The notes under the pieces were generated by a model. That model was given only the letters and a program-made list of their open reading frames with translations. It was not told where the DNA came from and did not search any database. A DNA stretch of 64,000 nt, taken from the NCBI RefSeq assembly GCF_051014685.1, contig NW_027478420.1:1-64000 (forward strand). Direction: 5' to 3'. The position numbers were made by a program, and so were the translations under genes. This stretch comes from Ptiloglossa arizonensis (lineage: Eukaryota; Arthropoda; Insecta; Hymenoptera; Colletidae). Below, one piece after another: positions 26,327-40,522 of this stretch (the first letter of the stretch is position 1; each line of letters opens with the position of its first letter).

Positions 26327-29300
26327 GTTTGAAGCTAAGAAATGGTTGAGAACGTAACAAATTTTTCGCAGTTCTGCTGCTCCAATCGCTTAACCAGAAT
26401 GGCCTAGGGAAAAAATACACATACCGTTGTAATCGGGCGAGTTTCTACTTTCAGATGCAAAAGGAATTTTTGGGTTAGGTCAATCCGTTCGCGAGATATA
26501 GGAGTTTGAAGCTAAGAAATGATTGAGAAGGCAACAAATTTTTCGCAATTCTGTTGCTCCAGACGCTTAACCAGAATGGCCGAGGGAAAAAATACACATA
26601 CCGTTGTAATCGAGCGAGTTTCTACTTTCAGACGCATCAGGAATTTCTGTGTTTGGTCAATCCGTTCGCGAGATATGGGACTTTGAATCTAAGAAATGGT
26701 TGACAAGACAACTAATTTTTTGCACTTCTGCTGCTCCAACCGCTTAACCAGAATGGCCTATGGAAAAAATATACATACCGTTGTAATCGGGCGAGTTTCT
26801 ACTTTCAGATGCAATAGGAATTTTTGGGTTTGGTCAATCCGTTCGCGAGATATGGGAGTTTGAAGCTAAGAAATGGTTGAGAAGACGACAAATTTTTCGC
26901 ACTTCTGCTGCACCAAACGCTTAACCAGAATGGCCTAGGGAAAAAATACACATACCGTTGTAACCGGACGAGTTTCTATTTTCAGACGCAATAGCAATTT
27001 GTGGGTTAGGTCAATCCGTTCGCGAGATATGGGAGTTTGAAAGTAAGAAATGGTTGAGAAGGTAACAAATTTTTCGCACTTCTGCTGCTCCAATCGCTTA
27101 ACCAGAATGGCCTAGGGAAAAAATACACATACCGTTGTAATCGGGCGAGTTTCTACTTTCAGATGCAATAGGAATTTTTGGGTTAGGTCAATCCTTTCGC
27201 GAGATATGGGAGTTTGAAGCTAAGAAATGATTGAGAAGGCAACAAATTTTTCGCACTTCTGTTGCTCCAAACGCTTAACCCGAATGGCCTAGGGAAAAAA
27301 TACACATACCGTTGTAATCGGGCGAGTTTCTACTTTCAGATGCAATAGGAATTTTTGGGTTAGGTCAATCCGTTCGCGAGATATGGGAGTTTGAAGCTAA
27401 GAAATGATTGAGGAGGCAACAAATTTTTCGCACTTCTGCTGCTCCAAACGCTTAACCAGAATGGCCTAGGGGAAGAATACACATACTGATTGAGTCGGGC
27501 GAGTTTCTACTTTCAGACGCAGCAGAAATTTTTGGGTTAGGTCAATCTGTTCGCGAGATATGGGAGTTTGGAGCCAAGAAATGGTTGAGAAGGCAACAAA
27601 TTTTTCGCACTTCTGCTGCTCCAGTCGCTTACCAGAATGGCCTAGGGGGAAAATACACATACCGTTGTAATCGGGCGAGTTTCTACTTTCAGATGCAATA
27701 GGAATTTTTGGGTTCGGTCAATCCGTTCGCGAGATATGGGAGTTTGAAGCTAAGAAATAGTTGAGAAGATGACTAATTTTTCGCACTTCGGCTGCTCCAA
27801 ACGCTTAACCAGAATGGCCTAGGGGAAATATACACATACTGATGTAATCGGGCGAGTTTCTACCTTCAGATGCAATTGGAATTTTTGGGTTAGGTTAATC
27901 CGTTCGCGAGATATGGGTGTTTGAAGCTAAGAAATGGTTTACAAGACAACAAATTTTTTGCACTTCTGCTGCTCCAGTCGCTTAACCAGAATGGCCTATG
28001 GGAAAAATACACATACCTTTGTAATAGGGCGAGTTTCTACTTTCAGATGCAATACGAATTTTTGGGTTAGGTCAATCCGTTCGCGAGATATGGGAGTTTG
28101 AAGCTAAGAAATGGTTGAGAAGGTAACAAATTTTTCGCACTTCTGCTGCTCCAATCGCTTAACCAGAATGGCCTAGGGATAAAATACACATACCGTTGTA
28201 ATCGGGCGAGTTTCTACTTTCAGATGCAATAGGAATTTTTGGGTTAGGTCAATCCGTTCGCCAGATATGGGAGTTTGAAGCTAAGAAATGGTTGAGAAGA
28301 CAACAAATTTTTCGCACTTCCGCTGCTCCAACCGCTTAACCAGAATGGCCTAGGGAAAAAATACACATACCGTTGTAACCGGACGAGTTTCTATTTTCAG
28401 ACGCAATAGCAATTTGTGGGTTAGGTCAATCCGTTCGCGAGATATGGGAGTTTGAAGCTAAGAAATGGTTGAGAAGGTAACAAATTTTTCGCACTTCTGC
28501 TGCTCCAATCGCTTAACCAGAATGGCCTAGGGAAAAAATACACATACCGTTGTAATCGGGCGAGTTTCTACTTTCAGATGCAATAGGAATTTTTGGGTTA
28601 GGTCAATCCGTTCGCGAGATATGGGAGTTTGAAGCTAAGAAATGATTGAGAAGGCAACAAATTTTTCGCACTTCAGTTGCTCCAAACGCTTAACCGGAAT
28701 GGCCAAGGGAAAAAATACACATACCGTTGTAATCGAGAGAGTTTCTACTTTCAGACGCAGCAGGAATTTCTGTGTTTGGTCAATCCGTTCGCGAGATATG
28801 GGACTTTGAAGCTACGAAATGGTTGACAAGACAACAAATTTTTTACACTTCTGCTGCTCCAGTCGTTTAACTAGAATGGCCTATGGGAAAAATACACATA
28901 CCGTTGTAATCGGGCGAGTTTCTACTTTCAGATGCAATAGGAATTTTTGGGTTAGGTCAATCCGTTCGCGACATATGGGAGTTTGAATCTAAGAAATGGT
29001 TGAGAAGACAACAAATTTTTCGCACTTCTGCTGCTCCAAACGCTTAACCAGAATGGCCTAGGGGAAAAATACACATACCGTTGTAATCGGGCGAGTTTCT
29101 ACCTTCAGATGCAATAGGAATTTTTGGGTTAGGTCAATCCGTTCGCCAGATATGGGAGTTTGAAGCTAAGAAATGGTTGAGAAGACAACAAATTTTTCGC
29201 ACTTCTGCTGCTCCAACCGCTTAACCAGAATAGCCTAGGGAAAAAATACACATACCGTTGTAACCGGACGAGTTTCTATTTTCAGACGCAATAGCAATTT

Positions 29301-32300
29301 GTGGGGTAGGTCAATCCGTTCGCGAGATATGGGAGTTTGAAGCTAAGAAATGGTTGAGAAGACAACAAATTTTTCGCACTTCTGCTGCTCCAAACGCTTA
29401 ACCAGAATGGCCTAGGGAAAAAATACACATACCGCTGTAATCGGGCGAGTTTCTACTTTCAGACGCAGCAGGAATTTCTGGGTTTGGTCTATCCGTTCGC
29501 GAGATATGGGACTTTGAAGCTGAGAAATAGTTAAGAAGACAACAAATTTTTCGCAATTCTGCTGCTCCAAACGCTTAACCAGAATGGCCTAGGGGAAAAA
29601 TACACATACTGATTTAGTCGGGCGAGTTTCTACTCTCAGACGCAGCAGAAATTTTTGGGTTAGGTCAATCTGTTCGCGAGATATGGGAGTTTGAAGCCAA
29701 GAAATGGTTGAGAAGGCAACAAATTTTTCGCACTTCTGCTGCTCCAGTCGCTTACCAGAATGGCCTAGGGGGAAAATACACATACCGTTGTAATCGGGCG
29801 AGTTTCTACTTTCAGATGCAATAGGAATTTTTGGGTTAGGTCAATCCTTTCGCGAGATATGGGAGTTTGAAGCTAAGAAATGATTGAGAAGGCAACAAAT
29901 TTTTCGCACTTCTGTTGCTCCAAACGCTTAACCGGAATTGCCTAGGGAAAAAATACACATACCGTTGTAATCGGGCGAGTTTCTACTTTCAGATGCAATA
30001 GGAATTTTTGGGTTAAGTCAATCCGTTCGCGAGATATGGGAGTTTGAAGCTAAGAAATGATTGAGGAGGCAACAAATTTTTCGCACTTCTGCTGCTCCAG
30101 TCGCTTACCAGAATGGCCTAGGGGGAAAATACACATACCGTTGTAATCGGGCGAGTTTCTACTTTCAGATGCAATAGCAATTTTTGGGTTAGGTCAATCC
30201 GTTCGCGACATATGGGAGTTTGAAGCTAAGAAATGGTTGAGAAGACATCAAATTTTTCGCACTTCTGCTGCTCCAAACGCTTAACCAGAATGGCCTAGGG
30301 AAAAAATACACATACCGTTGTAATCGGGCGAGTTTCTACTTTCAGACGCAGCAGGAATTTCTGGGTTTGGTCTATCCGTTCGCGAGATATGGGACTTTGA
30401 ATCTGAGAAATAGTTAAGAAGACAACAAATTTTTCGCAATTCTGCTGCTCCAAACGCTTAACCAGAATGGCCTAGGGGAAAAATACACATACTGATTGAG
30501 TCGGGCGAGTTTCTAATCTCAGACGCAGCAGAAATTTTTGGGTTAGGTCAATCTGTTCGCGAGATATGGGAGATTGAAGCCAAGAAATGGTTGAGAAGGC
30601 AACAAATTTTTCGCACTTCTGCTGCTCCAGTCGCTTACCAGAATGGCCTAGGGGGAAAATACACATACCGTTGTAATCGGGCGAGTTTCTACTTTCAGAT
30701 GCAATAGCAATTTTTGGGTTCGGTAAATCCGTTCGCGAGATATGGGAGTTTGAAGCTAAGAAATGATTGAAAAGGCAACAAATTTTTCGCAATTCTGTTG
30801 CTCCAAACGCTTAACCAGAATGGCCTAGGGAAAAAATACACATACCGTTGTAATCGAGCGGGATTGTACTTTCAGACGCATCAGGAATTTCTGTGTTTGG
30901 TCAATCCGTTCGCGAGATATGGGACTTTGAAGCTAAGAAACGGTTGACAAGACAGCAAATTCTTTGCACTTCTGCTGCTCCAGTCGCTTACCAGAATGGT
31001 CTAGGGGGAAAATACACATACCGTTGTAATCGGGCGAGTTTCTACCTTCAGATGCAATTGGAATTTTTGGGTTAGGTCAATCCGTTCGCGAGATATGGGT
31101 GTCTGAAGCTAAGAAATGGTTTACAAGACAACAAATTTTTTGCACTTCTGCTGCTCCAGTCGCTTAACCAGAATGGCCTATGGGAAAAATACACATACCG
31201 TTGTAATCGGGCGAGTTTCTACTTTCAGATGCAATACGAATTTTTGGGTTATGTCAATCCGTTCGCGACATATGGGAGTTTGAAGCTAAGAAATGGTTGA
31301 GAAGACAACATATTTTTCGCACTTCTGCTGCTCCAAACGCTTAACCAGAATGGCCTAGGGAAAAAATACACATACCGTTGTAATCGGGCGAGTTTCTACT
31401 TTCAGATGCAATAGGAATTTTAGGGTTATGTCAGTCTGTTCGCGTGATATGGGAGTTTGAAGCTAAGAAATGGTTGGAAAGACATCAAATTTTTCGCAAT
31501 TCTGCTGCTCCAAACGCTTAACCAGAATGGCCTAGGGGGAAAACACACATACCGTTGTAATCGGGCTAGTTTCTACCTTCAGATGCAATTGGAATTTTTG
31601 GGTTAGGTCAATCCGTTCGCGAGATATGGGTGTCTGAAGCTAAGAAATGGTTTACAAGACAACAAATTTTTTGCACTTCTGCTGCTCCAGTCGCTTAACC
31701 AGAATGGCCTATGGGAAAAATACACATACCGTTGTAATCGGGCGAGTTTCTACTTTCAGATGCAATACGAATTTTTGGGTTAGGTCAATCCGTTCGCGAC
31801 ATATGGGAGTTTGAAGCTAAGAAATGGTTGAGAAGACAAAAAATTTTTCGCACTTCTGCTGCTCCAAACGCTTAACCAGAATGGCCTAGGGAAAAAATAC
31901 ACATACCGTTGTAACCGGACGAGTTTCTATTTTCAGACGCAATAGCAATTTTTGGGTTAGGTCAATCCGTTCGCGAGATATGGGAGTTTGAAGCTAAGAA
32001 ATGGTTGAGAATGTAACAAATTTTTCGCACTTCTGCTGCTCCAATCGCTTAACCAGAATGGCCTAGGGAAAAAATACACATACCGTTGTAATCGGGCGAG
32101 TCTCTACTTTCAGATGCAATAGGAATTTTTGGCTTAGGTCAATCCGTTCGCGAGATATGGGAGTTTGAAGCTAAGAAATGGTGAGAAGGTAACAAATTTT
32201 TCGCACTTCTGCTGCTCCAATCGCTTAACCAGAATGGCCTAGGGAAAAAATACACATACCGTTGTAATCGGGCGAGTTTCTACTTTCAGATGCAATAGGA

Positions 32301-34454
32301 ATATTTGGGTTCGGTCAATCCGTTCGCGAGATATGGGAGTTTGAAGCTAAGAAATTGTAGAGAAGACAACAAATTTTTCGCACTTCTGCTGCTCCAAACG
32401 CTTAACCAGAATGGCCTAGGGGAAAAATACACATACCGTTGTAATCGGGCGAGTTTCTACCTTCAGATGCAATAGGAATTTTTGGGTTAGGTCAATCCGT
32501 TCGCCAGATATGGGAGTTTGAAGCTAAGAAATGGTTGAGAAGACAACAAATTTTTCGCACTTCCGCTGCTCCAACCGCTTAACCAGAATGGCCTAGGGAA
32601 AAAATACACATACCGTTGTAACCGGACGAGTTTCTATTTTCAGACGCAATAGCAATTTGTGGGTTAGGTCAATCCGTTCGCGAGATATGGGAGTTTGAAG
32701 CTAAGAAATGGTTGAGAAGGTAACAAATTTTTCGCACTTCTGCTGCTCCAATCGCTTAACCAGAATGGCCTAGGGAAAAAATACACATACCGTTGTAACA
32801 GGACGAGTTTCTATTTTCAGACGCAATAGCAATTTGTGGGTTAGGTCAATCCGTTCGCGAGATATGGGAGTTTGAAGCTAAGAAATGGTTGAGAAGACAA
32901 CAAATTTTTCGTACTTCTGCTGCTCCGAACGCTTAACCAGAATAGCCTAGGGAAAAAATACACATACCGTTGTAACCGGACGAGTTTCTACTTTCAGACG
33001 CAGCAGGAATTTCTGTGTTTGGTCAATCCGTTCGCGAGATATGGGACTTTGAAGCTAAGAAATGGTTTACAAGACAACAAACTCTTTGCACTTCTGCTGC
33101 TCCAGTCGCTTAACCAGAATGGCCTATGGGAAAAATACACATACCGTTGTAATCGGGCGAGTTTCTACTTTCAGATGCAATACGAATTTTTGGGTTAGGT
33201 CAATCCGTTCGCGACATATGGGAGTTTGAAGCTAAGAAATGGTTGAGAAGACAACAAATTTTTCGCACTTCTGCTGCTCCAAACGCTTAACCAGAATGGC
33301 CTAGGGAAAAAATACACATACCGTTGTAATCGGGCGAGTTTCTACTTTCAGATGCAATAGGAATTTTAGGGTTAGGTCAGTCTGTTCGCGAGATATGGGA
33401 GTTTGAAGCTAAGAAATGGTTGGAATGACATCAAATTTTTCGCAATTCTGCTGCTCCAAACGCTTAACCAGAATGGCCTAGGGGAAACATACACATACCG
33501 TTGTATTCGGGCGAGTTTCTACCTTCAGATGCAATAGGAATTTTTGGGTTAGGTCAATCCGTTCGCCAGATATGGGAGTTTGAAGCTAAGAAATGGTTGA
33601 GAAGACAACAAATTTTTCGCACTTCTGCTGCTCCAACCGCTTAACCAGAATAGCCTAGGGAAAAAATACACATACCGTTGTAACCGGACGAGTTTCTATT
33701 TTCAGACGCAATAGCAATTTGTGGGGTAGGTCAATCCGTTCGCGAGATATGGGAGTTTGAAGCTAAGAAATGGTTGAGAAGACAACAAATTTTTCGTACT
33801 TCTGCTGCTCCGAACGCTTAACCAGAATAGCCTAGGGAAAAAATACACATACCGTTGTAACCGGACGAGTTTCTACTTTCAGACGCAGCAGGAATTTCTG
33901 TGTTTGGTCAATCCGTTCGCGAGATATGGGACTTTGAAGCTAAGAAATGGTTTACAAGACAACAAATTTTTTGCACTTCTGCTGCTCCAGTCGCTTAACC
34001 AGAATGGCCTATGGGAAAAATACACATACCGTTGTAATCGGGCGAGTTTCTACTTTCAGATGCAATACGAATTTTTGGGTTAGGTCAATCCGTTCGCGAC
34101 ATATGGGAGTTTGAAGCTAAGAAATGGTTGAGAAGACAACAAATTTTTCGCACTTCTGCTGCTCCAAACGCTTAACCAGAATGGCCTAGGGAAAAAATAC
34201 ACATACCGTTGTAATCGGGCGAGTTTCTACTTTCAGATGCAATAGGAATTTTAGGGTTAGGTCAGTCTGTTCGCGAGATATGGGAGTTTGAAGCTAAGAA
34301 ATGGTTGGAAAGACATCAAATTTTTCGCAATTCTGCTGCTCCAAACGCTTAACCAGAATTGCCTAGGGGAAACATACACATACCGTTGTATTCGGGCGAG
34401 TTTCAACTTTCAGATGCAACAGGAATTTTTGGATTAGGTCAATCCGTTCGCGAC

Positions 34455-37400
34455 ATATGGGAGTTTGAAGCTAAGAAATGGTTGAGAAGACAACAAATTT
34501 TTCGCAATTCAGCTGCTCCAAACGCTTAACCAGAATGGCCTGTAGGAAAAATACACATACCGTTGTAATCGGGCGAGTTTCAACTTTCAGATGCAACAGG
34601 AATTTTTGGATTAGGTCAATCCGTTCGCGACATATGGGAGTTTGAAGCTAAGAAATGGTTGAGAAGACAACAAATTTTTCGCAATTCAGCTGCTCCAAAC
34701 GCTTAACCAGAATGGCCTGGGGAAAAAATACACATACCGCTGTAATCGGGCGAGTTTCTACTTTCAGACGGAGTAGGAATTTTTGGGTTAGGTCAATCTA
34801 TTCGCGAGATATGGGAGTTTGAAGCCAAGAAATGGTTGAGAAGGCAACAAATATTTCGCACTTCTGCTGCTCCAAACGCTTAACCAGAATGGCCTAGGGA
34901 AAAAATACACATACCGTTGTAACCGGACGAGTTTCTACTTTCAGATGCAATAGGAATTTTAGGGTTAGGTCAGTCTGTTCGCGAGATATGGGAGTTTGAA
35001 GCTAAGAAATGGTTGGAATGACATCAAATTTTTCGCAATTCTGCTGCTCCAAACGCTTAACCAGAATGGCCTGTAGGAAAAATACACATACCGTTGTAAT
35101 CGGGCGAGTTTCAACTTTCAGATGCAACAGGAATTTTTGGATTAGGTCAATCCGTTCGCGACATATGGGAGTTTGAAGCTAAGAAATGGTTGAGAAGACA
35201 ACAAATTTTTCGCAATTCAGCTGCTCCAAACGCTTAACCAGAATGGCCTGGGGAAAAAATACACATACCGCTGTAATCGGGCGAGTTTCTACTTTCAGAC
35301 GGAGTAGGAATTTTTGGGTTAGGTCAATCTATTCGCGAGATATGGGAGTTTGAAGCCAAGAAATGGTTGAGAAGGCAACAAATATTTCGCACTTCTGCTG
35401 CTCCAAACGCTTAACCAGAATGGCCTAGGGAAAAAATACACATACCGTTGTAACCGGACGAGTTTCTACTTTCAGACGCAATATGAATTTTTGGGTTAGG
35501 TCAATCCGTTCGCGAGATACGGGAGTTTGAAGCTAAGAAATGGTTGAGAACGTAACAAATTTTTCGCAGTTCTGCTGCTCCAATCGCTTAACCAGAATGG
35601 CCTAGGGAAAAAATACACATACCGTTGTAATCGGGCGAGTTTCTACTTTCAGATGCAAAAGCAATTTTTGGGTTAGGTCAATCCGTTCGCGAGATATAGG
35701 AGTTTGAAGCTAAGAAATGATTGAGAAGGCAACAAATTTTTCGCAATTCTGTTGCTCCAGACGCTTAACCAGAATGGCCGAGGGAAAAAATACACATACC
35801 GTTGTAATCGAGCGAGTTTCTACTTTCAGACGCATCAGGAATTTCTGTGTTTGGTCAATCCGTTCGCGAGATATGGGAGTTTGAAGCTAAGAAATAGTTG
35901 AGAAGATGACTAATTTTTCGCACTTCGGCTGCTCCAAACGCTTAACCAGAATGGCCTAGGGGAAATATACACATACTGATGTAATCGGGCGAGTTTCTAC
36001 TTTCAGATGCAATAGGAATTTTTGGGTTCGGTCAATCCGTTCGCGAGATATGGGAGTTTGAAGCTAAGAAATAGTTGAGAAGATGACTAATTTTTCGCAC
36101 TTCGGCTGCTCCAAACGCTTAACCAGAATGGCCTAGGGGAAATATACACATACTGATGTAATCGGGCGAGTTTCTACAATCAGATGCAATTGGAATTTTT
36201 GGGTTAGGTCAATCCGTTCGCGAGATATGGGTGTTTGAAGCTAAGAAATGGTTTACAAGACAACAAATTTTTTGCACTTCTGCTGCTCCAGTCGCTTAAC
36301 CAGAATGGCCTATGGGAAAAATACACATACCTTTGTAATCGGGCGAGTTTCTACTTTCAGATGCAATACGAATTTTTGGGTTAGGTCAATCCGTTCGCGA
36401 GATATGGGAGTTTGAAGCTAAGAAATGGTTGAGAAGGTAACAAATTTTTCGCACTTCTGCTGCTCCAATCGCTTAACCAGAATGGCCTAGGGATAAAATA
36501 CACATACCGTTGTAATCGGGCGAGTTTCTACTTTCAGATGCAATAGGAATTTTTGGGTTAGGTCAATCCGTTCGCCAGATATGGGAGTTTGAAGCTAAGA
36601 AATGGTTGAGAAGACAACAAATTTTTCACACTTCCGCTGCTCCAACCGCTTAACCAGAATGGCCTAGGGAAAAAATACACATACCGTTGTAACCGGACGA
36701 GTTTCTATTTTCAGACGCAATAGCAATTTGTGGGTTAGGTCAATCCGTTCGCGAGATATGGGAGTTTGAAGCTAAGAAATGGTTGAGAAGGTAACAAATT
36801 TTTCGCACTTCTGCTGCTCCAATCGCTTAACCAGAATGGCCTAGGGAAAAAATACACATACCGTTGTAATCGGGCGAGTTTCTACTTTCAGATGCAATAG
36901 GAATTTTTGGGTTAGGTCAATCCGTTCGCGAGATATGGGAGTTTGAAGCTAAGAAATGATTGAGAAGGCAACAAATTTTTCGCACTTCAGTTGCTCCAAA
37001 CGCTTAACCGGAATGGCCAAGGGAAAAAATACACATACCGTTGTAATCGAGAGAGTTTCTACTTTCAGACGCAGCAGGAATTTCTGTGTTTGGTCAATCC
37101 GTTCGCGAGATATGGGACTTTGAAGCTACGAAATGGTTGACAAGACAACAAATTTTTTACACTTCTGCTGCTCCAGTCGTTTAACCAGAATGGCCTATGG
37201 GAAAAATACACATACCGTTGTAATCGGGCGAGTTTCTACTTTCAGATGCAATAGGAATTTTTGGGTTAGGTCAATCCGTTCGCGACATATGGGAGTTTGA
37301 ATCTAAGAAATGGTTGAGAAGACAACAAATTTTTCGCACTTCTGCTGCTCCAAACGCTTAACCAGAATGGCCTAGGGGAAAAATACACATACCGTTGTAA

Positions 37401-37463
37401 TCGGGCGAGTTTCTACCTTCAGGTGCAATAGGAATTTTTGGGTTAGGTCAATCCGTTCGCCAG
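34455..37463 (+). repeat. 17-monomer tandem unit (3,009 bp), copy 1
   Basis: The spacing to the next copy is exactly 3,009 bp, or 17 times 177. CCTGTAGG variants at 34540 and 35071 recur at 37549 and 38080. The unusual CTACAATCAGATGC near 36174 recurs near 39183, and the exact CENP-B-box-like 17-mer at 35508 recurs at 38517. Within the unit, monomers with TTTCAACTTTCAGATGCAAC and GGATTAGG are themselves repeated several times. I saw no length difference between the copies, so this duplication looks among the youngest in the window. Confidence 0.9.
35508..35524 (+). other. Exact CENP-B-box-like 17-mer (2 of 9)
   Basis: The same exact match occurs in the same monomer type (CAATATGAA upstream, GAGAACGTAAC downstream). 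It lies within copy 1 of the 3,009-bp tandem unit. Confidence 0.55.
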
Positions 37464-40400
37464 ATATGGGAGTTTGAAGCTAAGAAATGGTTGAGAAGAC
37501 AACAAATTTTTCGCAATTCAGCTGCTCCAAACGCTTAACCAGAATGGCCTGTAGGAAAAATACACATACCGTTGTAATCGGGCGAGTTTCAACTTTCAGA
37601 TGCAACAGGAATTTTTGGATTAGGTCAATCCGTTCGCGACATATGGGAGTTTGAAGCTAAGAAATGGTTGAGAAGACAACAAATTTTTCGCAATTCAGCT
37701 GCTCCAAACGCTTAACCAGAATGGCCTGGGGAAAAAATACACATACCGCTGTAATCGGGCGAGTTTCTACTTTCAGACGGAGTAGGAATTTTTGGGTTAG
37801 GTCAATCTATTCGCGAGATATGGGAGTTTGAAGCCAAGAAATGGTTGAGAAGGCAACAAATATTTCGCACTTCTGCTGCTCCAAACGCTTAACCAGAATG
37901 GCCTAGGGAAAAAATACACATACCGTTGTAACCGGACGAGTTTCTACTTTCAGATGCAATAGGAATTTTAGGGTTAGGTCAGTCTGTTCGCGAGATATGG
38001 GAGTTTGAAGCTAAGAAATGGTTGGAATGACATCAAATTTTTCGCAATTCTGCTGCTCCAAACGCTTAACCAGAATGGCCTGTAGGAAAAATACACATAC
38101 CGTTGTAATCGGGCGAGTTTCAACTTTCAGATGCAACAGGAATTTTTGGATTAGGTCAATCCGTTCGCGACATATGGGAGTTTGAAGCTAAGAAATGGTT
38201 GAGAAGACAACAAATTTTTCGCAATTCAGCTGCTCCAAACGCTTAACCAGAATGGCCTGGGGAAAAAATACACATACCGCTGTAATCGGGCGAGTTTCTA
38301 CTTTCAGACGGAGTAGGAATTTTTGGGTTAGGTCAATCTATTCGCGAGATATGGGAGTTTGAAGCCAAGAAATGGTTGAGAAGGCAACAAATATTTCGCA
38401 CTTCTGCTGCTCCAAACGCTTAACCAGAATGGCCTAGGGAAAAAATACACATACCGTTGTAACCGGACGAGTTTCTACTTTCAGACGCAATATGAATTTT
38501 TGGGTTAGGTCAATCCGTTCGCGAGATACGGGAGTTTGAAGCTAAGAAATGGTTGAGAACGTAACAAATTTTTCGCAGTTCTGCTGCTCCAATCGCTTAA
38601 CCAGAATGGCCTAGGGAAAAAATACACATACCGTTGTAATCGGGCGAGTTTCTACTTTCAGATGCAAAAGCAATTTTTGGGTTAGGTCAATCCGTTCGCG
38701 AGATATAGGAGTTTGAAGCTAAGAAATGATTGAGAAGGCAACAAATTTTTCGCAATTCTGTTGCTCCAGACGCTTAACCAGAATGGCCGAGGGAAAAAAT
38801 ACACATACCGTTGTAATCGAGCGAGTTTCTACTTTCAGACGCATCAGGAATTTCTGTGTTTGGTCAATCCGTTCGCGAGATATGGGAGTTTGAAGCTAAG
38901 AAATAGTTGAGAAGATGACTAATTTTTCGCACTTCGGCTGCTCCAAACGCTTAACCAGAATGGCCTAGGGGAAATATACACATACTGATGTAATCGGGCG
39001 AGTTTCTACTTTCAGATGCAATAGGAATTTTTGGGTTCGGTCAATCCGTTCGCGAGATATGGGAGTTTGAAGCTAAGAAATAGTTGAGAAGATGACTAAT
39101 TTTTCGCACTTCGGCTGCTCCAAACGCTTAACCAGAATGGCCTAGGGGAAATATACACATACTGATGTAATCGGGCGAGTTTCTACAATCAGATGCAATT
39201 GGAATTTTTGGGTTAGGTCAATCCGTTCGCGAGATATGGGTGTTTGAAGCTAAGAAATGGTTTACAAGACAACAAATTTTTTGCACTTCTGCTGCTCCAG
39301 TCGCTTAACCAGAATGGCCTATGGGAAAAATACACATACCTTTGTAATCGGGCGAGTTTCTACTTTCAGATGCAATACGAATTTTTGGGTTAGGTCAATC
39401 CGTTCGCGAGATATGGGAGTTTGAAGCTAAGAAATGGTTGAGAAGGTAACAAATTTTTCGCACTTCTGCTGCTCCAATCGCTTAACCAGAATGGCCTAGG
39501 GATAAAATACACATACCGTTGTAATCGGGCGAGTTTCTACTTTCAGATGCAATAGGAATTTTTGGGTTAGGTCAATCCGTTCGCCAGATATGGGAGTTTG
39601 AAGCTAAGAAATGGTTGAGAAGACAACAAATTTTTCACACTTCCGCTGCTCCAACCGCTTAACCAGAATGGCCTAGGGAAAAAATACACATACCGTTGTA
39701 ACCGGACGAGTTTCTATTTTCAGACGCAATAGCAATTTGTGGGTTAGGTCAATCCGTTCGCGAGATATGGGAGTTTGAAGCTAAGAAATGGTTGAGAAGG
39801 TAACAAATTTTTCGCACTTCTGCTGCTCCAATCGCTTAACCAGAATGGCCTAGGGAAAAAATACACATACCGTTGTAATCGGGCGAGTTTCTACTTTCAG
39901 ATGCAATAGGAATTTTTGGGTTAGGTCAATCCGTTCGCGAGATATGGGAGTTTGAAGCTAAGAAATGATTGAGAAGGCAACAAATTTTTCGCACTTCAGT
40001 TGCTCCAAACGCTTAACCGGAATGGCCAAGGGAAAAAATACACATACCGTTGTAATCGAGAGAGTTTCTACTTTCAGACGCAGCAGGAATTTCTGTGTTT
40101 GGTCAATCCGTTCGCGAGATATGGGACTTTGAAGCTACGAAATGGTTGACAAGACAACAAATTTTTTACACTTCTGCTGCTCCAGTCGTTTAACCAGAAT
40201 GGCCTATGGGAAAAATACACATACCGTTGTAATCGGGCGAGTTTCTACTTTCAGATGCAATAGGAATTTTTGGGTTAGGTCAATCCGTTCGCGACATATG
40301 GGAGTTTGAATCTAAGAAATGGTTGAGAAGACAACAAATTTTTCGCACTTCTGCTGCTCCAAACGCTTAACCAGAATGGCCTAGGGGAAAAATACACATA

Positions 40401-40522
40401 CCGTTGTAATCGGGCGAGTTTCTACCTTCAGGTGCAATAGGAATTTTTGGGTTAGGTCAATCCGTTCGCCAGATATGGGAGTTTGAAGCTAAGAAATGGT
40501 TGAGAAGACAACAAATTTTTCG
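37464..40522 (+). repeat. 17-monomer tandem unit, copy 2
   Basis: This copy repeats 34455-37463 at an exact offset of 3,009 bp through the whole unit. It runs on until about 40523, where CGCACTTCTGCTGCTCCAACC replaces CGCAATTCAGCTGC. The TTTTTCACAC variant near 39631 and the CTTCAGGTGCAATAGG variant near 40429 match those near 36622 and 37420. The junction with copy 1 lies in a monomer that passes from the CCAGATATGGG type to the CAATTCAGCTGC type. Confidence 0.9.
38517..38533 (+). other. Exact CENP-B-box-like 17-mer (3 of 9)
   Basis: This exact match is the copy of the 35508 site in the second 3,009-bp unit, precisely 3,009 bp downstream. Confidence 0.55.

Larger units (their letters stand above)
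19760..29310 (+). repeat. 54-monomer superunit (9,551 bp), copy 1
   Basis: This is the largest repeat unit seen. Markers recur at an offset of 9,551 bp (54 monomers minus 7 bp): CCGCTGTAA at 19881 and 29432, the reading frame 20921-21241 and its same-translation partner at 30472-30792, the frame 21342-21524 and its partner at 30893-31075, and GGGCTAG near 22014 and 31565. The superunit contains two marker pairs 883 bp apart (CTGATTGAG at 20058 and 20941, five monomers minus 2 bp) and a third near 27486. It also holds the first exact CENP-B-box-like 17-mer at 26310. The edges are placed to about 100 bp, where sequence shifts between monomer types. Confidence 0.85.
29310..37500 (+). repeat. 54-monomer superunit, copy 2, shortened by whole monomers
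   Basis: This copy follows the first at 9,551 bp until about 32795. The offset then changes in whole-monomer steps. It falls to 8,843 bp near 32797 (four monomers lost). After a one-base difference it goes from 8,844 to 8,490 bp near 34400 (two lost). Local gains restore it to 9,198 bp by 35475. It then drops to 8,137 bp near 35908 (six lost) and rises to 8,314 bp by 36330 (one gained). Each step is 177 bp times a whole number within one or two bases. The right end merges into the 3,009-bp tandem unit. Confidence 0.8.
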
